Source of the DNA: CAZUZD01 sp964624465
Lineage (GTDB): Bacteria > Planctomycetota > Planctomycetia > Isosphaerales > Isosphaeraceae
NCBI GenBank assembly: GCA_964624465.1
Contig: CAZUZD010000136.1
Span: 1-15,129 of the forward strand
Length of the DNA: 15,129 nt
Direction of reading: 5' to 3'
Part shown: positions 7,919 through 15,129 of the stretch, one piece after another
Numbering within the stretch: position 1 is the stretch's first letter
How the letters are laid out: every line of letters begins with the position of its first letter
Program-made: the position numbers and the translations under genes
The notes under the pieces: generated by a model
Databases searched by the model: none
What the model saw: only the letters and a program-made list of their open reading frames with translations
Told to the model about the DNA's origin: nothing

Positions 7919-8110
7919 GCTGTGGTCCCGGGGGGGCAGGGGGAGGATCCGGAGCCGGCGGGTGCCGTCGGGGATGGTGCGGATCGTGCCGCGGAGCAGC
8001 TCCTGGCGGACGAAGGCCTGGTGGATCGGGTCGTGGGGGTCCACGGCCAGGGACCCGGGCCAGTCCTCCCAGGGGAGTGGGGGCGCACCGGGCCGGGGGG
8101 GACGGGGCAT
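7901..8110 (-). CDS. Small protein of unknown function, 69 aa
   Basis: Begins MPRPPRPGAP. The middle (PLPWEDWPGSLAVDPHDP at 11-28, then IHQAFVRQELLRGTIRTIPD at 29-48 and RRLRILPLP at 51-59) has ordinary protein composition, with two Trp and a short predicted helix, unlike the low-complexity shadows around it. GAGG lies about 8-11 nt before the ATG at 8110. The frame stays open upstream to an ATG at 8380, but that part (residues such as PAGPGAPAIGPG) looks non-coding, so I choose the later start. It has no signal peptide or membrane helix. I do not recognise the family. A promoter at 8389-8417 and a hairpin at its 3' end make it look like a free-standing gene. Confidence 0.6.
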   Translation of the reverse strand: MPRPPRPGAPPLPWEDWPGSLAVDPHDPIHQAFVRQELLRGTIRTIPDGTRRLRILPLPPRDHSDPRIP

Positions 8111-8340
8111 GGAAGGGACCTCGAGGACGTTCGCCGAGGATGGCCGGCGCGGTGGACAGGCGGTGGCGGCCGGTAGCGCCCGATCGTCGACCGTCGGAAC
8201 CCCCGTCCGGCCCACGAGGCCGGACGGGACGGACGGCGATCGCCCCCCGCAACCGGTCCGGAGACCGGGCGCAGGGGATGGGGAAGCGGCACCGGCCGCC
8301 ACGCGCCTGGGTGACCAGGACTCAGCCACGGAGCCAGGTC

Positions 8341-8382
8341 CGATGGCCGGGGCCCCCGGACCTGCCGGGGGCCCAACCATCG
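8341..8382 (-). promoter_or_regulatory. 5'-terminal leader hairpin of the 69-aa gene
   Basis: On the minus strand CGATGG (8382-8377) pairs with CCATCG (8346-8341), and inside it GGGCCCCCGG (8374-8365) pairs perfectly with CCGGGGGCCC (8359-8350) around a CAGGT loop. Together this is 16 pairs in 42 nt, broken only by a small internal loop. The predicted transcript start (about 7 nt after the -10 at 8389-8394) coincides with the first base of this stem, so the RNA would begin with it. A role in RNA stability or regulation is inferred. Confidence 0.55.
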
Positions 8383-8388
8383 AGAAGG

Positions 8389-8417
8389 AGACTACCTCAA
8401 TCGAATCGACATGTCAA
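8389..8417 (-). promoter_or_regulatory. Sigma70-like promoter of the 69-aa gene
   Basis: On the minus strand a perfect -35 TTGACA (8417-8412) is followed by a 17-bp spacer and TAGTCT (8394-8389), which keeps three of six -10 positions, including the first two and last. It lies in the most A/T-rich part of the intergenic region and points toward the 69-aa gene. Confidence 0.55.
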
Positions 8418-8479
8418 GTCAGATTCACACGCGCGGGGATCTCATTGGCGTGGATCTCTGGGTTTTTCCGGGGTCAGGT

Positions 8480-8493
8480 CCGGGCTCGCCCGG
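8480..8493 (-). terminator. Weak terminator candidate after the methyltransferase
   Basis: CCGGG and CCCGG flank a 4-base CTCG loop, just 7 bp beyond the methyltransferase stop. On the transcribed strand two more G-C pairs could form outside a small internal loop. The stem is short and no T tract follows, so confidence is low. Confidence 0.3.
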
Positions 8494-8500
8494 GGCCGGG

Positions 8501-9280
8501 TCAGGGCTTCCCCTGGGCGGGCTCGGCCTTGGCGCGGGCAGCGGCGGCCTCCTGCTGGGCGCGGCCGGTCATGGGGACGAACAGGGTCGGCTTGAGCTTG
8601 CGGCCGGTGAGCTTGCCGTCGCGCTTCTCGTAGAGGTACACCGCCTGGTTGTAGCGGTCGCCCAGGGGGATCAGGAGCCGGCCGCCCTCCTTGAGCTGCT
8701 CGACCAGCGGCGGCGGGATCTTCTCGGGGGCGCAGGTGACGATGATCGCGTCGAAGGGGGCGGCCTCGGGCCAGCCCAGGTAGCCGTCGCCGTGCCGGGT
8801 GTGGACGTTCGTGTAGCCCAGGTCCTGGATCACCGCCGTGGCGCGCTCGGAGAGCGGCTGGTGGATCTCGACCGAGTACACGTCCTGGACGAGCCGCGAC
8901 AGGATCGACGCCTGGTAACCCGAGCCGGTGCCGACCTCGTAGACCACGTCGGTCGGCTTCGGCTTCAGGACCTCGGTCATGAAGGCGACGTCGTAGGTGG
9001 GCGTGATCGTCTGGCCCTCGCCGATCGGGATCGACTCGTCCTCGTAGGAGAGCCGCTGCGAGTCCTTGGGGACGAACCGGTGCCGGGGCACGGTGCGGAA
9101 GGCGTCGAGGACCCGCTTGTCCTGGATGCCGCGCTCGACCAGGTGCCGCTCGACCATCCGGTTGCGGAGCGCCACGTACGGGTCGCCGCCGGCGGCGGAC
9201 TTGGGGTCCTGGGCCCGCAGGGGGGCGGCCAGGCCGAGGGCCAGCAGGCCGAGCAGCAGGGGACGGACGGGCATGGGCAT
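8501..9280 (-). CDS. pcm: Protein-L-isoaspartate O-methyltransferase, exported form
   Basis: A 259-aa protein whose residues 33-236 match the whole PIMT family: VLDAFRTVPRHRFVP (57-71), SIPIGEGQTITPTYDVAFM (83-101), the SAM-binding EVGTGSGYQ (115-123), TRHGDGYLGW (161-170), FDAIIVTCAPEKIP (176-189) and EGGRLLIPLG (198-207). It methylates L-isoaspartyl residues in damaged proteins, starting their repair. The family motif QTIS reads QTIT (90-93) here. Residues 1-23 form a signal peptide (LLLGLLALGLAAPLRAQ), so it should act in the periplasm; most bacterial PIMTs are cytoplasmic. The tail 240-259 is Ala/Lys-rich. GAGGAG lies 8 nt before the ATG at 9280; a second ATG two codons later (9274) is less well spaced. 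It has its own promoter and is divergent from the Cys-rich protein gene. Confidence 0.95.
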   Translation of the reverse strand: MPMPVRPLLLGLLALGLAAPLRAQDPKSAAGGDPYVALRNRMVERHLVERGIQDKRVLDAFRTVPRHRFVPKDSQRLSYEDESIPIGEGQTITPTYDVAFMTEVLKPKPTDVVYEVGTGSGYQASILSRLVQDVYSVEIHQPLSERATAVIQDLGYTNVHTRHGDGYLGWPEAAPFDAIIVTCAPEKIPPPLVEQLKEGGRLLIPLGDRYNQAVYLYEKRDGKLTGRKLKPTLFVPMTGRAQQEAAAARAKAEPAQGKP

Positions 9281-9617
9281 GGCCGGGGCTCCTCGGGCCG
9301 TTCGGTCGGGGGGCCGCCGTGGGCCCGGGGCGTCCGACCCCCGGGGTCGCGGCGCGGCGGCCGGGTCCCGACCGCCTGAGTATAGGACCCGCCCGGCGGG
9401 CCGCCAACCGCGAGGCCCGGCTCCCCGGCGGCCCGGAATTCGCGGAACGACATGGTCGGTCGGCTCGCATTGCGGTACGCTAATGGTGAACATGTCGAGC
9501 CCTGCGCCCCGGGGCGCGCCCGCCCGCCGGAGCCGGCGGGTCGGCCCTCCGGCCGCGAGCGCGATGGGCGGAGCCCAGTGGGGACGACCCCGGAACCAGA
9601 TCCCGGGGCGGGTGCGG
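9281..9617. other. Divergent intergenic region, 337 bp
   Basis: Separates the methyltransferase (minus) from the Cys-rich protein (plus). It holds the methyltransferase promoter at 9379-9407. An A/T-richer patch near 9465-9495 (ATTGCGGTACGCTAATGG) probably holds the plus-strand promoter, but I cannot fit both boxes. In-frame ATG codons at 9483 and 9492 could lengthen the plus-strand gene by 42-45 residues; I reject them because they would bury its signal peptide. Confidence 0.45.
9379..9407 (-). promoter_or_regulatory. pcm: Sigma70-like promoter of the methyltransferase gene
   Basis: On the minus strand TTGGCG (9407-9402, four of six) is followed by exactly 17 bp and TATACT (9384-9379, five of six). 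The predicted start site near 9372 gives a leader of about 90 nt. It is the best housekeeping-type promoter in the window by both boxes together. Confidence 0.65.
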
Positions 9618-10097
9618 ATGAGCGGCCTCGTGCTGCTGTGCTGCCTGTGGCTGGTGCCGCCCGTCGCGACGGGCCCGGGAGCGCCCACGTCCCGCGACGC
9701 CGGTGCCGAGGAGGTGACCCTGGCCGGCACCGTCGTGCCGCTGGCCGAGGCCCTCAAGGCCCGCGGGATCGCCGCCGAGGCCGACCTGCTCGGGCCCATG
9801 GTCGTGCTCCGGGGCGCCGACGGCACCCTGACCCCCCTGATCCCCAACGGCGCCAGCAAGGCGCTCTTCACCGACGAGCGGCTCCGCGGCCGGCCCGCCG
9901 AGGTCGTGGGCTGGCGGCATGCCGGCGTGCCGGGGCTGGAGGTCGTCGCCTTCCGGGTCCAGGAGCAAGGAACCCTCCGGACGCCCGAATACTACTGTGA
10001 CGTCTGCACGATCAGCGTGCGGTACCCGCAGGCGTGCCCGTGCTGCCAGGGGCCGATGGAGCTGCGTTACAAGCCGGCCCCCCCCGCCACCGACTGA
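9618..10097 (+). CDS. Secreted Cys-rich protein of unknown function, 159 aa
   Basis: Residues 1-20 (MSGLVLLCCLWLVPPVATG) form a signal peptide. The mature part begins EEVTLAGTVVPLAEALKARG and continues through MVVLRGADGTLTPLIPNG and RGRPAEVVGWR, suggesting a small beta-barrel (OB-like) fold. The end carries YYCDVC (125-130) and ACPCCQGPMELRY (139-151). Cys127, Cys130, Cys140, Cys142 and Cys143 could bind zinc, copper or an iron-sulfur group, or form disulfides. I recall planctomycete proteins with the same arrangement (a GK/LAEAL start, then C-x2-C and CxCC-x2-PMELR end) but no name or function. The ATG at 9618 directly precedes the hydrophobic core. The glycosyltransferase follows 80 bp downstream on the same strand and may be co-transcribed. 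Confidence 0.8.
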   Translation: MSGLVLLCCLWLVPPVATGPGAPTSRDAGAEEVTLAGTVVPLAEALKARGIAAEADLLGPMVVLRGADGTLTPLIPNGASKALFTDERLRGRPAEVVGWRHAGVPGLEVVAFRVQEQGTLRTPEYYCDVCTISVRYPQACPCCQGPMELRYKPAPPATD

Positions 10098-10109
10098 CGC
10101 GCCCCGCCC

Positions 10110-10125
10110 GGCCCCCCGCGGGGCC
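10110..10125. repeat. Short G/C hairpin between two plus-strand genes
   Basis: GGCCCC (10110-10115) and GGGGCC (10120-10125) enclose 4 nt; two more pairs form if one base bulges. It sits 13 bp after the Cys-rich protein's stop and could end or attenuate that transcript before the glycosyltransferase. Short, and with no T tract. Confidence 0.35.
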
Positions 10126-10177
10126 CGGCGATCGGATCCGGGACTTCATCCGACGGCGGCGGGATCCGCCGGGGATC

Positions 10178-11392
10178 ATGGCGATGGACCTCTCGAACCT
10201 CCTGATGGCGACCGTCGCGGGCTTCGCGGTGCTCGGCACCCTGCTCGCCTTCGGGGCGCTGCTGTGGATGACCCGGCGGCCCCGCCGGCCGCTGCCCGAC
10301 CACACCCCGCCGGTCACCATCCTCAAGCCCCTGAAGGGGCTCGACGAGGGGCTGGAGGCGAACCTCCGCAGCTTCTTCCGGCAGGATTACCCCGAGTTCC
10401 AGCTCCTCTTCGGCGTCGCCGACGCCTCCGACCCGGCCGTCGGGGTGGTGCAGCGGCTCATGGCCGAGTTCCCCACCCGCGACGCCAGGCTGGTCGTGGG
10501 GGCGCCGCCGTTCGGCCTGAACCCCAAGATCGAGAACCTGGCGGCGATGTACCCGCATCGCAAGCACGACGTGATCCTGATCAGCGACTCGAACGTGCGG
10601 GCCCACCCGCGGTACCTCCGCGAGACGGCCTGCTACCTGGCCGACCCGAGCGTGGGCCTGGTCACCAACGTGTTCGTGGGCGTGGGGGAGCGTCGGCTGG
10701 GGGCGACGCTGGAGAACCTGCACCTCAACGGTTTCATCGCGGGCAACCTGGCGCTGGCCAGCCTGCTGCGGATCACCTGCGTCGTCGGCAAGTCGATGCT
10801 GCTGCCGGTGCGGGTGCTCGAGGCCATCGGCGGGTTCGCGGCCACGCGGAACCTGCTGGCCGAGGACCAGGCCATGGGGGTCAAGATCCGCAAGGCCGGC
10901 TACCGGATCCACCTCAGCCCGCACGTCATCGAGAACGTCAACGAGTCGCGCGACATCACCTGGTTCCTGAACCGGCACTCGCGCTGGCTCAAGATCCGGT
11001 ATCAGATGGCCCTGCCGTCGTTCCTGGTCGAGCCGCTGGGGAACCTGGGGGCCGTGGGGCTGCTCTGGGCGCTGGCGGGCGAGTCGGCGGTGGCCTGGGT
11101 CGGGCTGGCGGTGCTCTGGAGCCTGGCGATCGCCCGCGACGCGGTGCAGACCCGCTGGCTCCGCGGCACCTGGCCCCGCCCCCGCGACCTGGCCTGGAGC
11201 CCGATCAAGGACCTGTTCCTGCTGCCGATCTGGTTCGACGCCCTGGTCAACCGCACCATCCACTGGCGCGGGCACCGGCTGGTCGTCGGCCGGTTCACCC
11301 GGCTGCGGTCGGCCCGGGTGCCCCTGGCCGTCCGGCGCCGGGTCCGCCGGGTGCGCCGGCTCCGCTCGCGGCCCCACGACGCCAACGGCTGA
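10178..11392 (+). CDS. Ceramide glucosyltransferase / HpnI-like GT2 glycosyltransferase
   Basis: A 404-aa membrane enzyme of the GT2/GT21 type that transfers a sugar from a nucleotide-sugar to a lipid at the cytoplasmic membrane face. An N-terminal helix (about 6-31) precedes VTILKPLKGLDEGLEANLRS (46-65), the hallmark of the ceramide glucosyltransferase/HpnI group. The catalytic motifs follow in order: ISDSNV (135-140, Asp137 for the first Asp motif), AED (228-230, Asp230) and RHSRW (266-270), which is the (Q/R)xxRW motif. Hydrophobic stretches at about 280-320 and 341-356 form C-terminal helices. The end (residues 374-399) is Arg-rich and basic. Whether the acceptor is a ceramide, a hopanoid precursor or another lipid is not decided; no hopanoid genes are seen nearby. 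An alternative ATG lies at 10184. Confidence 0.87.
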   Translation: MAMDLSNLLMATVAGFAVLGTLLAFGALLWMTRRPRRPLPDHTPPVTILKPLKGLDEGLEANLRSFFRQDYPEFQLLFGVADASDPAVGVVQRLMAEFPTRDARLVVGAPPFGLNPKIENLAAMYPHRKHDVILISDSNVRAHPRYLRETACYLADPSVGLVTNVFVGVGERRLGATLENLHLNGFIAGNLALASLLRITCVVGKSMLLPVRVLEAIGGFAATRNLLAEDQAMGVKIRKAGYRIHLSPHVIENVNESRDITWFLNRHSRWLKIRYQMALPSFLVEPLGNLGAVGLLWALAGESAVAWVGLAVLWSLAIARDAVQTRWLRGTWPRPRDLAWSPIKDLFLLPIWFDALVNRTIHWRGHRLVVGRFTRLRSARVPLAVRRRVRRVRRLRSRPHDANG

Positions 11393-11486
11393 AAATCGCC
11401 CGCGGCTCCGTCCTCGATCCCCCCGAGGGTCTGACCGATGAACCCGCACGGCCCGCAGCCTGGCCGCGGCACGCTGAACCGGCGAT

Positions 11487-11513
11487 GGCCCCGCTCCACC
11501 ACGGGGCGGGGCC
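11487..11513 (+). terminator. Stem-loop downstream of the glycosyltransferase
   Basis: GGCCCCGC (11487-11494) and its exact reverse complement GCGGGGCC (11506-11513) enclose an 11-nt loop, about 95 bp after the glycosyltransferase stop and 55 bp before the next small gene. Plausible as terminator, without a T tract. Confidence 0.4.
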
Positions 11514-11567
11514 TGCCGGGGAACCGGACCGTTGCAGCGATTTCACAGCCCCGCCGACGCGCGGGTG

Positions 11568-11783
11568 ATGGCCCGCCGGCGCGCCCTGACGGCGCGACTC
11601 GGCCGCGACGCTCGTCAGCACCACCGCAAGTTGCACCCGCAGGACTGCGGCGTCCCGCGCTGCGGCACCTGTCATCCCGAGAAGGGACCGCCCCGCACCC
11701 CGACCCGCGCCGAGCGCCTGGCCGCCCTGCGGCGGGCCGAGGCCTGCGACGACCTGGGGCTGCGGGTCCGGCCGGGCGCCTGA
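11568..11783 (+). CDS. Small basic Cys/His protein, 71 aa
   Basis: Begins MARRRALTAR and is strongly basic at the N-terminus, with RQHHRKLHPQDC (16-27) and a CGVPRCGTCHPEK cluster: Cys27, Cys32, Cys35 and His36, with His19, His20 and His23 nearby. This looks like a small zinc-binding knuckle. The rest (TPTRAERLAALRRAEACDDLG) is a likely helix. The composition is too varied for a random GC-rich frame. CGTCH also fits a heme motif, but there is no signal peptide, so cytochrome is unlikely. A TTG 12 codons upstream (11532) is an alternative start; no good ribosome site precedes either. I do not know the function. Confidence 0.55.
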   Translation: MARRRALTARLGRDARQHHRKLHPQDCGVPRCGTCHPEKGPPRTPTRAERLAALRRAEACDDLGLRVRPGA

Positions 11784-11876
11784 TCCCGCCGGTCGGGATA
11801 TGGCGGCGGGTCGGCTTGCGTTAATCTATTCGGAGCGGACCGGGTCCCCGCGGTGGGGCCCGGCCCACGTTCCCGC

Positions 11877-11896
11877 CAGCGGCTGCCAGGCCGCTG
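11877..11896 (+). promoter_or_regulatory. Small hairpin in the leader of the ABC importer genes
   Basis: CAGCGGC (11877-11883) and GCCGCTG (11890-11896) form a perfect 7-bp stem with a 6-nt loop, ending 45 bp before the start codon. An A/T-rich patch at 11815-11831 (GCGTTAATCTATTCGG) just upstream is the likely promoter site, though I cannot place both boxes. Regulation is not shown. Confidence 0.35.
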
Positions 11897-11941
11897 CCAC
11901 GGTCCCGGGTCCGCCACGGCGGATCGGAAGGAGCTCGCTTG

Positions 11942-13581
<1,640 letters not shown>

Positions 13582-13585
<4 letters not shown>

Positions 13586-14400
13586 GCACGACCGAGCCCT
13601 GGGCCGACCCGTCGGCCGCCACCCTGGCGCCCGACCCCGCCGCGGACCTGGCGATGATCGACGTGCGCGGGCTGGTCAAGAACCATGGAACGCTGCGGGT
13701 GCTCGACGGCATCGACCTGGCCGTGACCCGCGGCGAGGTGGCGGCGATCATCGGGCCCTCGGGCGGCGGCAAGAGCACGTTCCTGCGGTGCCTCAACGGC
13801 CTGGAGCGGTTCGGCGACGGCACCGTCACCGTCGACGGCCTGACCCTCGACCCCCGCACCCCCGAGCGGCGCCGCGAGGCCGTGCTGCACCAGGTGCGGC
13901 TGCGGCTGGGCATGGTCTTCCAGCAATTCCACCTGTTCCCGCACCTGAGCGTGCTGGAGAATGTCACCGAGGGGCCGCGCTGCGTGCTGAAGCTGGGCCG
14001 CGACGAGGCGATCGACCGCGCCCGGGTCTTGCTCGACCGCGTCGGCCTGGGGGACAAGCTCGACGCTCGCCCGCGACACCTCTCCGGCGGCCAGCAGCAG
14101 CGGGTGGCCATCGCCCGCACCCTGGCCATGGAGCCGCGGGCGATCCTGTTCGACGAGCCGACCAGCGCCCTCGACCCGAAGATGACCGCCGAGGTGCTCG
14201 CCGTGATGACCGACCTGGCCCGCGACGGCCAGACGATGATCGTGGTCACGCACGCCATGGGCTTCGCCCGCCAGGTGGCCCACCGGGTGCATGTTTTCGG
14301 CGGCGGCCGGGTGGTCGAGTCCGGGCCGCCGGCCCAGATCTTCGAGGCCCCGCACGCCGAGGTCACCCGCCAGTTCCTCGCCCAGGCCCGCGCCGCCTGA
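13582..14400 (+). CDS. Amino-acid ABC importer ATP-binding protein
   Basis: A 272-aa ATPase of the polar-amino-acid (GlnQ/HisP) class that powers the fused importer encoded just upstream. Walker A GPSGGGKST (58-66), Q-loop VFQQFHLFPHL (112-122), signature LSGGQQQR (167-174), Walker B AILFDEPTSALDP (187-199) and switch His224 in VVTHAMGFAR (221-230) are all intact. The Q-loop segment is typical of this class. Residues 1-24 are a short polar extension before the first strand. The start overlaps the upstream stop (ATGA), so translation is probably coupled and the two proteins are made together. The frame extends far upstream, but that part is the shadow of the permease gene. Confidence 0.97.
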
Positions 14401-14438
14401 GGCGCGGCCCCTTCGCGTCCCGACGGAGCCCGATCGCC

Positions 14439-14975
14439 GTGGCACCCGAACTTCGCCCTGTCCCTCGACCCGCCCGCGCCCGGCCGACGCTGGCCGCCCT
14501 GACCCTGACGCTCGCCCTGGTGGCGGCCGGCTGCGGCGACGAGCCGACCATCGTCGGCGGGCCCGGGGCTCGCGCCGTCTCCGGCGCCGTGGCCGACGGC
14601 GTGCCGCTGGAGCCCGGCGCGCTCTACGAGATCGATCGCCCCGGCGCCCTCTGGTACCGGATGGAGCCCGAGTTCCAGCAGGCCATCGCCGACCGCCGCG
14701 CCGGCACGCCGGCCTGGGAGGGGGATGCGGCCCGCAAGGGGAACCCGAACGTCACCGAGCTGAAGCCCGGCACCCGGTTCCGGATCAACAAGGCCGTCGA
14801 CGGCGGCGCCATGATCATGGTCACCACCGGGTCCGACACCGGCTACGCCGGCTGGATCGAGCGGGCGAGCATCCCGGCCGGGTCGGTCGGCCGCGACCCG
14901 AACTGGTTGAACGCCGCGCCCGGCATGCCACCGGTGTCGGGCGCACCCGCGGCCCCCGGGGCCGGGGCCCGATGA
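14439..14975 (+). CDS. Putative lipoprotein of unknown function, 178 aa
   Basis: Starts at a GTG (14439), with CGGAG about 10 nt upstream. Residues 14-32 (ARPTLAALTLTLALVAAGC) form a lipoprotein signal with Cys32 as the lipidated residue. The mature part includes VPLEPGALYEIDRPGALWYR (55-74), a short helix FQQAIADRR, and KPGTRFRINKAVDGG..MIMVTTGSDTGYAGWIERASI (109-145), which looks like a small SH3-like beta-barrel. The last 20 residues are Pro/Ala/Gly-rich. I do not recognise the family. The ABC ATPase ends 38 bp upstream with no hairpin between, so co-transcription is possible. Its stop overlaps the next start by ATGA, suggesting a coupled pair. Confidence 0.72.
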   Translation: MAPELRPVPRPARARPTLAALTLTLALVAAGCGDEPTIVGGPGARAVSGAVADGVPLEPGALYEIDRPGALWYRMEPEFQQAIADRRAGTPAWEGDAARKGNPNVTELKPGTRFRINKAVDGGAMIMVTTGSDTGYAGWIERASIPAGSVGRDPNWLNAAPGMPPVSGAPAAPGAGAR

Positions 14976-15129
14976 GCGTGCCCGGAGCGATCGTGGTCGT
15001 GGCGCTGGCCGCGCTGGTGGGGCTCGGGCGCCGGCTCGGATTCTCGCAGGCTCAGGCCCTGGCCGACGGCGTGGCCCCGCGCCGGCCGGCGGCGACCGGC
15101 GAGCCCCGGGCTCGCGTCGCGGCGGCGGC
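14972..15129 (+). CDS. Start of a membrane-anchored or secreted protein (cut by right edge)
   Basis: The ATG overlaps the lipoprotein stop (ATGA), and 52 codons are visible without a stop. It begins MSVPGAIVVVALAALVGLGR, a hydrophobic segment that is either a signal peptide or a membrane anchor, followed by a Pro/Ala/Arg-rich stretch. No family can be named from this part. The overlap suggests joint translation with the lipoprotein. Confidence 0.6.
   Translation, partial: MSVPGAIVVVALAALVGLGRRLGFSQAQALADGVAPRRPAATGEPRARVAAA

Larger units (their letters stand above)
8111..8500. other. Non-coding stretch: promoter and long leader of the 69-aa gene
   Basis: This 390-bp gap lies between the end of the methyltransferase gene and the small minus-strand gene. 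The A/T-richer part, 8379-8440, contains the promoter; the rest (8111-8382) would be a leader of about 270 nt in the minus-strand transcript, starting with a strong hairpin. Open frames through the leader are Pro/Arg/Gly-rich and unconvincing. The leader matches no riboswitch class that I recognise. Confidence 0.5.

Noticed and set aside
8111..8380. N-terminal extension of the 69-aa protein to an ATG at 8380
   Set aside because: The extra 90 residues are Pro/Gly/Arg-rich and the ATG sits inside the leader hairpin, 3 nt from the predicted transcript start. A leaderless start remains possible but unlikely.
6141..8633. 830-codon plus-strand frame across the desaturase and the palindromic gap
   Set aside because: It runs antisense to the desaturase and through the G/C homopolymers, giving Gly/Arg/Pro-rich sequence without any motif.
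9483..9617. Upstream starts adding an Arg-rich (RRSRR) extension to the Cys-rich protein, possibly a Tat signal
   Set aside because: The motif does not fit the twin-arginine consensus, and the later ATG at 9618 directly precedes a complete signal peptide.
7281..9617. Defence island or mobile-element cargo in the gap-rich middle of the window
   Set aside because: No nuclease, helicase, toxin, transposase or integrase motif is visible; the only genes are a repair methyltransferase and a tiny unknown protein.
11661..11675. CGTCH in the 71-aa protein as a c-type heme site
   Set aside because: There is no signal peptide and the chain is very short and basic; a zinc knuckle fits better.

Overview
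The window looks like a chromosomal segment of a very GC-rich planctomycete, most likely from the Isosphaeraceae/Singulisphaera-Tautonia side of the phylum. Three things point there: a 'planctomycete cytochrome c' protein followed directly by a DUF1549 domain (positions 1-1061, minus strand), a small secreted protein whose Cys-rich tail resembles an unnamed family I remember from planctomycetes, and strongly G/C-ending codons throughout. The family-level assignment is inference. I see no rRNA, tRNA, CRISPR array, transposase, phage gene or integrase.

Layout, left to right. (1) 1-1061 minus: 5' part of a secreted PSCyt1/DUF1549 protein that runs off the left edge. (2) 1062-1578: divergent intergenic region. 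(3) 1579-2310 plus: ROK-family, polyphosphate-glucokinase-like sugar kinase, convergent with (4) 2378-2941 minus: secreted protein of unknown function; a perfect 15-bp stem-loop lies between them. (5) 3219-6113 plus: large YfhO-like multi-membrane GT-C protein, convergent with (6) 6138-7280 minus: three-histidine-box fatty acid desaturase. (7) 7281-7900: a 620-bp gene-free stretch full of palindromes, including a roughly 135-bp G/C hairpin. (8) 7901-8110 minus: 69-aa protein of unknown function with a recognisable promoter and a long structured leader. (9) 8501-9280 minus: exported protein-L-isoaspartate methyltransferase with a good sigma70-like promoter. (10) 9618-11392 plus: Cys-rich secreted protein, then a ceramide-glucosyltransferase/HpnI-like GT2 enzyme, then a 71-aa Cys/His protein at 11568-11783. 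(11) 11942-14400 plus: polar amino-acid ABC importer with substrate-binding domain and permease fused in one chain, plus its ATPase, overlapping by ATGA. (12) 14439-14975 plus: lipoprotein, overlapping by ATGA the start of a further gene cut by the right edge.

The genes do not form one pathway. The clear functional unit is the importer pair at 11942-14400. The YfhO-like protein, the desaturase and the GT2 enzyme all act on membrane lipids or glycolipids, but they lie in different transcription units, so a shared role is only a possibility. I found no convincing new defence or mobile system. The parts most worth a second look are the palindrome-rich region 7281-7900, the structured leader at 8111-8382, and the small Cys-rich proteins.
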